From Bacteroidales bacterium UBA1725 (lineage in GTDB: Bacteria > Bacteroidota > Bacteroidia > Bacteroidales > UBA932), in assembly GCA_002315815.1 (NCBI GenBank), contig DCIN01000061.1, positions 1 through 50,496 on the forward strand: a stretch of DNA of 50,496 nucleotides. The letters run 5' to 3'. A program made the position numbers and the translations under genes. The number at the start of each line of letters is the position of its first letter. The stretch's first letter is position 1. The notes below the pieces were generated by a model. The model made no database searches. It was not told where the DNA came from and was given only the letters and a program-made list of their open reading frames with translations. Below are positions 41,504 to 49,932 of this stretch, piece by piece.

Positions 41504-43762
41504 ATGAACAAAAGTTTAATTATCCCGGCACTTGCGATTCTTACCATCTGGAGCTGTTCCAGAGAACTGGATACCAAGGAGTCTGTGGAAGAATGTGTGG
41601 CAGAGTCCCTGTCAGAGCCTGAGTCCTGCCTTATAGAAGGCGAATTGCAGGTTGAATTTGATGATGAAACTATTTCCACAATAGAGTCTGAAGGACTGGA
41701 GGCAGTAATGGCCGGTATGTCCGATTTGGGCGTTTACAAGATGGAAAGACTCTTTCCTGATGCAGGTGAATTTGAGGCACGCCAGAGACTTGCCGGCCTC
41801 CATCGCTGGTATAAGGTTTATTATAGCAGGGAAGAGATGAGCGGGACTAAGGCCGCCGGAGAAGTCGGTTTGATGTTCCCCGGAGCAACAGTGGAAGTAC
41901 CGCGACGTATCAAACAGCTCTCCATTCCTTTCAATGACCTTTACAAGAATGAGCAGTGGAATTTGTACAATGACGGTTCCATCAGCGGATCCGTTCGTGG
42001 AGTCGATGTTAATGTGCTTCCGGTCTGGGAAATATCGGGAGGCTCTTCCGATGTGATAGTGAATGTTGTGGACGGCGGTGTTTCTCTTACACATCCCGAC
42101 CTCAGCGGCGTGGTGATTCCGGGAGGTCCGAATGGCAGCAAGAACTTCGTTGATGACAGTTATACCATTACATCCGATTTTCACGGGACTCACGTCGGAG
42201 GCATCATCGCTGCCAAGAACAACAACGGCACCGGTGTTTCAAGCATTGCCGGAGGCCTGAACGGAAATGGTGGAGTGAAGATACTCGTCAGCCAGATTTT
42301 TATGGACAATGATGAGGGTGAGGCTGAATCCGGCGGGGACGAGGCTCAGGCGATAGTCTGGGGAGCCAATCACGGTGCCCTTATCAGCCAGAACAGCTGG
42401 GCCTACACCTATAACAGTGAGAGGGAGGCAAAACAGGGTTACACCCCTAAATCTCTGAAGAATGCCATCGATTATTTCGTAACTTATGCCGGTTGTGACT
42501 CGAACGGAAATCAGACCGGTCTTATGAAGGGAGGTTTGGTGGTATTTGCAGCCGGCAACGAAAACTGGGCCTACGCCCATCCTTCTGACTATGAGCCTGT
42601 CATAGCTGTCGGCGCTATCGGTCCCTCCGGCAGGAAGGCTTCCTATTCCAATTACGGCCCCTGGGTGGATATCTGCGCTCCGGGAGGTGATTACAGCAGT
42701 TTTGGCAATAATTGGAGTGCAACTATTCTGTCCACGGCCTACGACAGCGATTATTATTATGCTCAAGGTACTTCGATGGCCTGTCCTCACGTCAGCGGGG
42801 TGGCCGCTTTGATGGTATCATTGTTCGGTGGCCAGGGATTCACCTGCGATGATCTCAAGGAGATGCTTCTGAAAGGTGCAAACAGCAATTATGGCGTATC
42901 CGAGAACATAGGGCCTATGCTGGATGCCGTCGGCGCGATGAATTCCTACAGCAAAGAGACTCCCCCCGTCATAAATTCTGATTACACTGGAAATTACATT
43001 GTCAGAGGCCACGAAATACTTGAGGTGAATTACACCGTATTCAGCAACAGCCCGTCTCTCAAGATTGAGGTGGACTGCGGCGCAGGTGCGCAGGCGACTG
43101 TCGGTGACAGGAGTCTCTCCATCCGATTCAATGATCGCAGCGGAAATCTGACAGGCAAATACACCGCCAGAATCAAAGTGGAGAGTCAGTCAGGTCTTAC
43201 TGCCGAAAAGACAATACAATACCAAATTCTGGAGAATCATCCTCCCGTTGTTACGGTCTTTGTCGGAGACAAGTTGCTGGAAAGCAAGTCCTCCATTATC
43301 AGGCTATATCCTGAAAAATATTTCTCAGATGTAGATGGCGGGGAAATTAATTATTCCTGGTCCACTGAAAAAGGTGACATCCTCAAGATAGCGTCAGGAA
43401 CAGGCAGCCTTTCGATACAGGCCCTAAAAGATGGTGTGGAAACGGTGACTCTCATAGCTACAGACCCTTGCGGTAAGAGTTGCAGCCAGTCTTTCCGGGT
43501 GGGCAGTTATGATGACAGCCAGTCCGGTCCGGCAGCTTATCCCAATCCCGTTGTGGACAAGCTGAATGTCTGTGCAGGCGGGAATAAAGAAACAGCCGTT
43601 TCCCTGTACTCATCCTCTGGTGTCCTGCTTGCCACTATTTCCGGCAAGTGCAGCATCATCAATCCTCTGGTGCTGGATATGAGCTCGTGTGCCCCGGGCA
43701 GATACAGAGCCGTAATCAATTGTAACGGTAAAGAATACAACAGAGATATCATCAAAAAGTAG
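41504..43762 (+). CDS. S8 subtilisin-like serine protease with T9SS sorting domain
   Basis: A 752-residue secreted protease. The catalytic triad is D190 (VVDGGV), H227 (HGTHVGG) and S424 (GTSMACPH). An N-terminal propeptide-like region (about 40-150) precedes it. Ig-like modules span about 500-670, and a type A T9SS sorting domain (about 678-752, AYPNPVVDKLNV, SSGVLLATISG, APGRYRAVI) ends the protein. The start at 41504 gives a signal with a possible lipobox (TIWSC, Cys18); upstream in-frame ATGs lie inside the preceding gene and promoter. A lipobox and a T9SS tail together are unusual. A PorV-like barrel gene follows after 5 nt. It probably degrades proteins at the cell surface. Confidence 0.9.
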   Translation: MNKSLIIPALAILTIWSCSRELDTKESVEECVAESLSEPESCLIEGELQVEFDDETISTIESEGLEAVMAGMSDLGVYKMERLFPDAGEFEARQRLAGLHRWYKVYYSREEMSGTKAAGEVGLMFPGATVEVPRRIKQLSIPFNDLYKNEQWNLYNDGSISGSVRGVDVNVLPVWEISGGSSDVIVNVVDGGVSLTHPDLSGVVIPGGPNGSKNFVDDSYTITSDFHGTHVGGIIAAKNNNGTGVSSIAGGLNGNGGVKILVSQIFMDNDEGEAESGGDEAQAIVWGANHGALISQNSWAYTYNSEREAKQGYTPKSLKNAIDYFVTYAGCDSNGNQTGLMKGGLVVFAAGNENWAYAHPSDYEPVIAVGAIGPSGRKASYSNYGPWVDICAPGGDYSSFGNNWSATILSTAYDSDYYYAQGTSMACPHVSGVAALMVSLFGGQGFTCDDLKEMLLKGANSNYGVSENIGPMLDAVGAMNSYSKETPPVINSDYTGNYIVRGHEILEVNYTVFSNSPSLKIEVDCGAGAQATVGDRSLSIRFNDRSGNLTGKYTARIKVESQSGLTAEKTIQYQILENHPPVVTVFVGDKLLESKSSIIRLYPEKYFSDVDGGEINYSWSTEKGDILKIASGTGSLSIQALKDGVETVTLIATDPCGKSCSQSFRVGSYDDSQSGPAAYPNPVVDKLNVCAGGNKETAVSLYSSSGVLLATISGKCSIINPLVLDMSSCAPGRYRAVINCNGKEYNRDIIKK

Positions 43763-43767
43763 AAGTT

Positions 43768-44622
43768 ATGCGAAGAAGAAGACTGTCAATAATATCGTTG
43801 CTTGCTTTCACTGCTTTGAATACGGCCGCCTATGGGCAGGTATCGTCCGTTGTCCTTCCATTTATGGAAATTGATCACAGTCCTGTGACTTCGGCTCTTG
43901 CCGGTGCTTCCCTGATTCGCTCCTGCGACGGTTCGGATGTGAGCGCATCGTATCAGATGTGGAAGCCGTCCACTACATCGTATTTCTCAGCCGCCGCCGA
44001 TGTGGCCATAGGCAAGTGTTTGCGTGTCAAGGCTGACGCAATATACGGTTCATCTCCTGCGATACAGCTGATTTCCGCACCCGGTGAGGATGCAAGAAGT
44101 TTCACTCCGTCCGATATGATGTTCGGGGCCGGTATGTCCTACTTGTTCAAGGAAAGATATTCGGTGGCGCTCAAAGTCAAATACGCATCATCCAGAATAG
44201 AGGAGACAAACACACTCGGGACGGTGGCTGCGGACTTATTGTTCAAGACAGGCTTCGGAGGATTCTCTGTGGCGGCCGGTGCAGTGAATCTCGGACCCAA
44301 GGCCGGTGGTTGTGCTATTGCGTCGGCTGCTGCTCTGGCTGTCTCTTATGACAACGGTTCCGATGCCATTCACAGGATACGTCCGGAAATAGACGGAAAA
44401 TATTATTTCTGCGGTGTTCCCGCCGTTTCAGCAGGTCTCGACTATTGTTTCAAAAACATAGTGTCAGTACGTGCAGGTTATCATTTCGGGGGATTGATTG
44501 CTAATCACGCTTCAGTAGGACTCGGCTTCAATATCAGAGGATTCCATCTGGATGCCTCCTGGCTTGTCAGCAAATCTACGCTTGGCAATACACTATGCTT
44601 CGGTATGGGTTATTCCTTCTGA
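43768..44622 (+). CDS. PorV/PorQ-like outer-membrane protein
   Basis: A 284-residue barrel with a signal peptide (about 1-23, RRRRLSIIS core, ending AAYG). The N-terminal pattern VLPFMEIDHSPVTSALAGASLIRSCDG followed by MWKPSTTSYF matches the start of PorV/PorQ proteins, which shuttle or anchor T9SS cargo at the outer membrane. Strands alternate through to the terminal GMGYSF. It lies 5 nt after the subtilase gene, so it is probably a dedicated partner for that cargo. I cannot tell PorV from PorQ by eye. Confidence 0.7.
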   Translation: MRRRRLSIISLLAFTALNTAAYGQVSSVVLPFMEIDHSPVTSALAGASLIRSCDGSDVSASYQMWKPSTTSYFSAAADVAIGKCLRVKADAIYGSSPAIQLISAPGEDARSFTPSDMMFGAGMSYLFKERYSVALKVKYASSRIEETNTLGTVAADLLFKTGFGGFSVAAGAVNLGPKAGGCAIASAAALAVSYDNGSDAIHRIRPEIDGKYYFCGVPAVSAGLDYCFKNIVSVRAGYHFGGLIANHASVGLGFNIRGFHLDASWLVSKSTLGNTLCFGMGYSF

Positions 44623-44630
44623 GAAAAAAC

Positions 44631-45068
44631 TCAGAAAGCACCGATAACAAGATTCCATACAGCAAATCTGGCGGCTTTGCCCGCCAGTAGCAGAATCGTT
44701 GTAGGAACTGGTCTTGTGCGGAAGAACCCCAAGGCGATACAGAAAACATCACCGATGAAAGGCACCCAGGCTATGAGTGCCAGCCATACCCCGTACTTGT
44801 CCACAAAACTCCGGCACGAAATAAGTTTCTCGTGCTTGACGTGGAACCATTTCTCTATCCATTCAATCTTTCCGAGCCGGCCCATCCAGTAGGTCAGTAC
44901 GCTGCCGAGCCAGTTGCCCAGGGTTCCTGAAATCAGACATCCCACAGGGTCTCCTGTAGATGCCAGAATGGCCATATACAGAATATCTGAACTGAACGGC
45001 AGTATAGTGGCGGCCAGAAAAGACCCGATGAAGAGCCCCAGCAGCCCCAGTGTCTCAAGAGAAAGCAT
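44631..45068 (-). CDS. YqaA/DedA-like (VTT domain) membrane protein
   Basis: A 145-residue inner-membrane protein with about four hydrophobic segments. The pattern FLAATILPFSSDILYMAIL, GNWLGSVLTYWMGRLG and YGVWLALIAWVPFIGDVFCIALGFFR is that of the small YqaA subgroup of the VTT/SNARE-associated family. Some members flip lipids across the membrane, but the substrate here is unknown. The start at 45068 is chosen because the minus-strand promoter box (45088-45095) lies about 20 nt upstream; two upstream in-frame Met codons fall in or before the promoter. It is divergent from the helicase gene. Confidence 0.8.
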   Translation of the reverse strand: MLSLETLGLLGLFIGSFLAATILPFSSDILYMAILASTGDPVGCLISGTLGNWLGSVLTYWMGRLGKIEWIEKWFHVKHEKLISCRSFVDKYGVWLALIAWVPFIGDVFCIALGFFRTRPVPTTILLLAGKAARFAVWNLVIGAF

Positions 45069-45087
45069 AAGGTGATAATGTCTCCGG

Positions 45088-45095
45088 CAAAGATA
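45088..45095 (-). promoter_or_regulatory. -7 box of the YqaA-like gene
   Basis: The minus strand reads TATCTTTG, 19 nt before the ATG at 45068. A copy of the 16-bp AAGTRAATCTCAAAAA motif (45117-45132) lies 21 nt further upstream in the same orientation as the gene. Confidence 0.6.
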
Positions 45096-45116
45096 TGCAT
45101 TTTTCATAGACAGTTT

Positions 45117-45132
45117 TTTTTGAGATTCACTT
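45117..45132 (-). repeat. Copy 3 of the 16-bp intergenic motif
   Basis: On the minus strand this reads AAGTGAATCTCAAAAA, 21 nt upstream of the -7 box of the YqaA-like gene, so it could act as an operator there. Confidence 0.55.
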
Positions 45133-45172
45133 ATCTCCGGTTTTGTGCTGTTGCGGATAATACTGAATGAAT

Positions 45173-45180
45173 TATCTTTG
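45173..45180 (+). promoter_or_regulatory. -7 box of the helicase gene
   Basis: TATCTTTG ends 8 nt before the ATG at 45189, so the mRNA may be leaderless or the true start may be the Met at 45219. Confidence 0.5.
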
Positions 45181-45188
45181 TATGGACA

Positions 45189-47996
45189 ATGGATAATATC
45201 GGACTTGACAGGCAAAGAATGCATTCTCCGGAGTATCGGAGCCTCCTTGATTTCGAAGGGAGGCTTGGGGAATTGTTGGATGAGGACAGATATCTTTCCA
45301 GGAGTGATTACAAGAAGCTGATAACGGAGTTTGCAGGTACTTATACCTTTTTCGATGCTCTCCGGACGTCAGGGATGCTTGGCGAATACGGTGACAGAAA
45401 CGGGATGAACCGTTGTGTCGCCGACGATTTCTTGAGCAACTATGAGGATATCCGGAATCTGCGGGAGGGGTCGGACCGTATCAGACGTCATAATGAGGAG
45501 TTTGTTTCAAGGCATCTGATATCCGAAAGAGAATATCTGGACGGCATACTCAAATCGGTCGATCCGGGTATTTCGTTGGATGATGAACAGAGAAAAGTCA
45601 TTCTTACGGACGAAGACTATATGCTGGTCGTCGCTGGAGCAGGTGCCGGAAAAACCACTACCGTTTCGGCGAAGGTGAAGTATCTTGTAGATGTCAAAAA
45701 TGTCAGTCCGAACCAGATTCTGGTCATTTCCTTTACGAACAAGGCAGTTGACGAGCTTCAGAACAGAATCAACAAGGCATTGGGAATCAATTGTCCCGTT
45801 ACCACCTTTCACAAGACGGGCTACGCAATCCTACGGAAGCAGGATTCCGAAAAGCGAAAGATTGTGGATGGAGGTTTTATGTATGACGTTGTGAACAAGT
45901 ACCTTAAAAGTGATGTTCTGCGTAATCCGGAAATGATTGAGAAACTCATTCTTTTCTTTGGCACTTACTTTGACGCTCCGTATGAGGGTGATGACCTCAA
46001 TGCATTCTTCAATTATCTTTCCAAGGCGGATTTCTCTTCGATGAGAAGCAATATGAATGAATATGTTGAAATCATCACGAACAAGCGGACAGGCAAGTCA
46101 ATCACCATAAACTATGAGTCGTTGAGGTCATCGGAGGAGGCAATGATTGCCAATTTTCTCTATCTTAACAAAATCGACTACGAATACGAGAAACAGTATC
46201 CTTTCGCTTTCAAGAATTCCCGCCGTGCATACACTCCGGATTTCACCATTACACAGAACGGGCGGACTGTTTATCTGGAGCATTTCGGCATAACTGAGGC
46301 CGGGACAAATTCCAGATACACTGATGCGGAGATTGTCAGGTACAAGAATGAAGTGAACGACAAAATCAAGTTCCATCATAAGCACGGAACAGAACTGATA
46401 TATACTTTTTCTCAGTATAATGACGGAAGAAGCCTTCTGGACCATCTGGAAGAGGAATTGTGCCGGCACGGGATAATAATGATTCCCAGACCTCCGCAGG
46501 AAGTCTATGAAAAAATTGTCACGACCGAAGAGAACAAGTATATTCTGAAACTTGTCCGTCTTGTCTGTACGTTCATAACGAATTTCAAAACCAACGGTTT
46601 CGGTGAGGACAAATTCCGTCAGTTCGAACGAAAAACGAAAAATGTCCGTACCCGTCTTTTCCTTGATGTGTGTCATCAGTGCTACCTCGAATACAGCAAG
46701 TGTCTGAAGGCGCAAGGAGCAATAGATTTTGAGGATATGATAAATGATTCGGCGAAGGTTCTTCAGGAACAGGCCGAGATGAGCAGAAAGCTTGATTTCA
46801 AGTATATCATCATCGACGAGTATCAGGATATCTCCAGACAGCGCTTTGACCTTGCCAGAGCATTGTCCACGATTTGTGATGCAAAAATCATTGCTGTCGG
46901 CGATGACTGGCAGTCAATTTACGCATACGCCGGTTCTGACATCACCCTTTTTACCCACTTCTCTGACATAATGGGATATGGAGAAGAGCTCAAGATTACA
47001 AAAACTTACCGTAATTCTCAAGAAATCATCGACATAGCCGGTAGTTTCGTTCAGAAGAACGCATCTCAGCTGCGCAAATCTCTTATCAGTCCGAAGCGCA
47101 TTCAGAAGCCCATCATTATCGAGGCGTATTCAGAGGAGAGGAAAGAAGGGACTGAAAAGAAGGGAGGAAAGTTCCTTCTTCTTGGACAGGCGGTGGAAAG
47201 AGTCATCGGTCAGATTATTGAGGCCGGCAAGTTGGAAGGGATGCCCGCGGATTCTCCAATTCTTCTCATCGGAAGATATGGTTTCGATGCTTACAACTTA
47301 TGCAGGAGTGAGTTGTTCCAATATGACGAAAAGTCCGGCAATGTGCGGTCACGGACCTTCCCGCGTGCCCGGATTGTGTTTTTGACGGCCCACCGGTCCA
47401 AAGGTCTGGGTTATGACAATGTCATCATCGTCAATGCATTGAATGGAGTATACGGTTTCCCTTCGAAAATCGATGACGATCCGATAATGAAACTGGTCGT
47501 CCACGAAGACCGTTCTGTTGAATATGCGGAAGAGCGGCGGTTGTTTTATGTCGCGATGACAAGGACGAAGAACCGGGTGTATATTGTGGTACCTGAGCAG
47601 AGACCTTCAAGATTTGTCGCTGAACTCGTGCAGGATTATTCGAACATTTGTGTCAACGGTGCACTGAATATAGACAAGAAGGACGCTCCTGATATCACTA
47701 TGATAAAACGTTGCCCTGTATGCGGGTATCCTCTGCAATACCGTTACAAGAAGGGTTTCGGACTGAAACTCTGGATATGTACGAATGAGCCGGAATTATG
47801 CGGTTTCCTGACCAATGACCTGCGTGGTGGCATCCTTTCCATTTTGAAATGCACAGACTGCAAGAATGGTTATCTGATAGTCAAACCCAGCAAGGATGGG
47901 CCGTTCCTGGGCTGCACTAACTATTCAAATGACGAAAATGGATGTCGTGGTACTATGTCTGAGAGCATTTATCGGAATCTTTTTGAGATTCACTGA
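45189..47996 (+). CDS. UvrD/helicase IV-like DNA helicase with nuclease-like insert and zinc ribbons
   Basis: A 935-residue superfamily 1 helicase. Walker A AGAGAGKT is at 149-156, the DE box is D543-E544 (IIIDEYQD), GDDWQSIYAYAGSD is motif III and the C-terminal ATPase motif is EERRLFYVAMTRTK. Between the helicase halves is an insert with a PD-(D/E)xK pattern (D351 in TPDF, E364 in YLEHFG), as in E. coli helicase IV. Two C-terminal zinc ribbons start at C842 (CPVCGYP, then CTDCKNG). Likely role: DNA repair or processing of damaged or foreign DNA. The start at 45189 follows a -7 box by only 8 nt; M11 (45219) is an alternative start. Confidence 0.85.
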   Translation: MDNIGLDRQRMHSPEYRSLLDFEGRLGELLDEDRYLSRSDYKKLITEFAGTYTFFDALRTSGMLGEYGDRNGMNRCVADDFLSNYEDIRNLREGSDRIRRHNEEFVSRHLISEREYLDGILKSVDPGISLDDEQRKVILTDEDYMLVVAGAGAGKTTTVSAKVKYLVDVKNVSPNQILVISFTNKAVDELQNRINKALGINCPVTTFHKTGYAILRKQDSEKRKIVDGGFMYDVVNKYLKSDVLRNPEMIEKLILFFGTYFDAPYEGDDLNAFFNYLSKADFSSMRSNMNEYVEIITNKRTGKSITINYESLRSSEEAMIANFLYLNKIDYEYEKQYPFAFKNSRRAYTPDFTITQNGRTVYLEHFGITEAGTNSRYTDAEIVRYKNEVNDKIKFHHKHGTELIYTFSQYNDGRSLLDHLEEELCRHGIIMIPRPPQEVYEKIVTTEENKYILKLVRLVCTFITNFKTNGFGEDKFRQFERKTKNVRTRLFLDVCHQCYLEYSKCLKAQGAIDFEDMINDSAKVLQEQAEMSRKLDFKYIIIDEYQDISRQRFDLARALSTICDAKIIAVGDDWQSIYAYAGSDITLFTHFSDIMGYGEELKITKTYRNSQEIIDIAGSFVQKNASQLRKSLISPKRIQKPIIIEAYSEERKEGTEKKGGKFLLLGQAVERVIGQIIEAGKLEGMPADSPILLIGRYGFDAYNLCRSELFQYDEKSGNVRSRTFPRARIVFLTAHRSKGLGYDNVIIVNALNGVYGFPSKIDDDPIMKLVVHEDRSVEYAEERRLFYVAMTRTKNRVYIVVPEQRPSRFVAELVQDYSNICVNGALNIDKKDAPDITMIKRCPVCGYPLQYRYKKGFGLKLWICTNEPELCGFLTNDLRGGILSILKCTDCKNGYLIVKPSKDGPFLGCTNYSNDENGCRGTMSESIYRNLFEIH
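47979..47994 (-). repeat. Copy 4 of the 16-bp intergenic motif
   Basis: CTTTTTGAGATTCACT on the plus strand covers the last codons of the helicase gene and part of its stop. It is the inverse orientation relative to the malQ gene that follows. Confidence 0.5.
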
Positions 47997-48004
47997 ATCA
48001 AAGT

Positions 48005-48051
48005 ATGAAATGAAAGCTTGAAATGAAAGCCTGAAATGAAAGCCTGAAATG
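48005..48051 (+). repeat. 13-bp tandem repeat forming a micro-ORF ladder before malQ
   Basis: Start codons occur at 48010, 48023, 48036 and 48049, exactly 13 bp apart. The first three each read ATG AAA GCY TGA (Met-Lys-Ala-stop), one base before the next ATG. The fourth is the malQ start (ATG AAA GTA). An extra ATG AAA TGA begins at 48005. Repeat number could change without shifting the malQ frame. Confidence 0.85.
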
Positions 48052-49932
48052 AAAGTAACATTGACTATCGAATACCATACAGTCTGGGGAGAAAGCCTCA
48101 CCCTCGTAGCAAAGGACAAAAAATACCCGATGTCTTGGAAAGGCAACGGAAAATGGACCGTATCCATTCTGAACTGCACTGCAAAGATGCTGTCAGACTA
48201 CACGTATGTGGTGGTCAAGGACGGTCTAGTCTGGCGCACCGAATGGAAGCACCACAGTTCGAAACCTGCAAAGGAAATCAACGATGCGTGGATAGACTGT
48301 CCTATCGCAGGATGTCCGTTTCCTCGTGAACACTCTGCAACAATCTTCGACCGTCCGGGCTTCAGGGGTGCGGGAACAGCCATTCCAATTTTCTCGTTGC
48401 GAACAGGCAATGATTTCGGTATCGGTGAATTCCGTGACCTGCATCCCCTGGTGGACTGGGTGGCTGCATCTGGTCAGTGCATAATCCAGCTTCTGCCTGT
48501 CAATGACACCACCCGCAAGGGAACTTGGACAGATTCATACCCGTACAGTCCTGTCAGCAGTTTTGCTCTTCATCCGCTTTACATTCATCTTCAGGACCTT
48601 GGCATAGAGGAAGATGAAGACTTCAAGAAAACCCGGAAGCAACTGAACGAATTGCCGGAGCTGGATTATCCGGCAGTATTCAAGGCCAAGATGGCTTATA
48701 TCCGCAAGGCTTTCGAGGCAAGGGGAGCAGTCGATCTTGCTTCCAGTGGATTCAGGAAATTCTACAAGAACAATAGTTATTGGCTCAAAGAGTACTGTGA
48801 ATTCTGTGCAAAAAGAGATAATCTGGAATCAGAATACTATGCTTGGACGCAATACCACCTGGACAAGCAGCTCAGCGAAGAAGTAGTATATGCGCATAGC
48901 AAGAACGTTTTTCTCAAAGGAGATCTCCCAATAGGTGTAAGTGCGGACAGCGCCGAAGCATACTGGCATCCTCAACTGTTCAATCTTGACTCTTCTGCCG
49001 GAGCACCGCCTGATTTCTTCAGCAAGGACGGCCAGAACTGGGGATTCCCGACTTACAATTGGGACGAGATGGCAAAGGACGATTATGCCTGGTGGAAAGC
49101 ACGTCTGCGCAAGATGGCAGAGTATTTCGATGCCTTCAGAATCGATCATATACTCGGGTTCTTCCGTATTTGGGAGATTCCTGTGGAATGCAAGAGCGGG
49201 GTTGAAGGTCATTTCAACCCTGCAATGCCATATTCTGCAGAAGAAATCCGGAACTATGGTCTTCCTGTCGAAGGTCTTTTTCACGAAGATCCGCGCCATC
49301 CGGGAATGTACCAGCCTTGCATCACCCCTGATTCACAGAATCTTGAAGGGTGGCAGAAAGAAAGGTTCGGAGCGATGTACAACGATTTCTTCTTCCACCG
49401 TCACGATGAGTTCTGGAGAAGAAAAGCGGAGGAAAAACTCCCCGAAATTCTCTCCGCTACCGGTATGCTTGCCTGTGGCGAGGACCTTGGAATGGTACCC
49501 GACTGCGTTCCCGGCGTGATGGACCACGAGAAGATTCTTTCCCTGAAAATGCGTGGAATGGAGAAAGAAGGCGAGTGGAAAGAACTCAGTGTCTGCGCCA
49601 CATCAAGCCACGATATGCCTACGATAAGAATGCAATGCGAGAATGATCCTCACCCCGGGGAATGTAAATTGATTATCAAAGAATTCCTGAATTCTCCTTC
49701 GATGCTGGCGGTTTTCCCTCTTCAGGACTGGTTATCACTCGACAATAATTTCAGAAGGACGGACAGGGGTAGCGAAAGGATAAATGAACCGGCTGATCCT
49801 CATCACCACTGGAGATATCGTGTTCACTTCGACCTGTTTCAACTCACCAAGACAGAGGGTTCCAATTTTGCCAGTGCGGTTGAAGTCCTCCTGAAGGAAT
49901 CAGGACGAAGTCTCGACGGTCACTCTGTTTAA
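48049..49932 (+). CDS. malQ: 4-alpha-glucanotransferase (GH77), compact form
   Basis: A 627-residue cytoplasmic enzyme that transfers alpha-1,4-glucan chains between maltodextrins. A degenerate CBM20-like N-terminal domain (about 1-90, beginning VTLTIEYHTVWGESL) precedes the GH77 barrel. Catalytic residues are D366 (FRIDHILG, nucleophile), E478 (ACGEDLG, acid/base) and D522 (SSHDMPT). Bacteroidota homologues are usually about 890 residues with two CBM20 domains, so this is a shortened form, although the barrel motifs look complete. It starts 53 nt after the helicase stop and is preceded by the micro-ORF ladder. It fits the use of starch or glycogen breakdown products. Confidence 0.88.
   Translation: MKVTLTIEYHTVWGESLTLVAKDKKYPMSWKGNGKWTVSILNCTAKMLSDYTYVVVKDGLVWRTEWKHHSSKPAKEINDAWIDCPIAGCPFPREHSATIFDRPGFRGAGTAIPIFSLRTGNDFGIGEFRDLHPLVDWVAASGQCIIQLLPVNDTTRKGTWTDSYPYSPVSSFALHPLYIHLQDLGIEEDEDFKKTRKQLNELPELDYPAVFKAKMAYIRKAFEARGAVDLASSGFRKFYKNNSYWLKEYCEFCAKRDNLESEYYAWTQYHLDKQLSEEVVYAHSKNVFLKGDLPIGVSADSAEAYWHPQLFNLDSSAGAPPDFFSKDGQNWGFPTYNWDEMAKDDYAWWKARLRKMAEYFDAFRIDHILGFFRIWEIPVECKSGVEGHFNPAMPYSAEEIRNYGLPVEGLFHEDPRHPGMYQPCITPDSQNLEGWQKERFGAMYNDFFFHRHDEFWRRKAEEKLPEILSATGMLACGEDLGMVPDCVPGVMDHEKILSLKMRGMEKEGEWKELSVCATSSHDMPTIRMQCENDPHPGECKLIIKEFLNSPSMLAVFPLQDWLSLDNNFRRTDRGSERINEPADPHHHWRYRVHFDLFQLTKTEGSNFASAVEVLLKESGRSLDGHSV

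Noticed and set aside
47975..47990. Hairpin GAATCT/AGATTC as a terminator of the helicase gene
   Set aside because: Only a 6-bp stem with no T run behind it, and it lies within the last codons of the gene.
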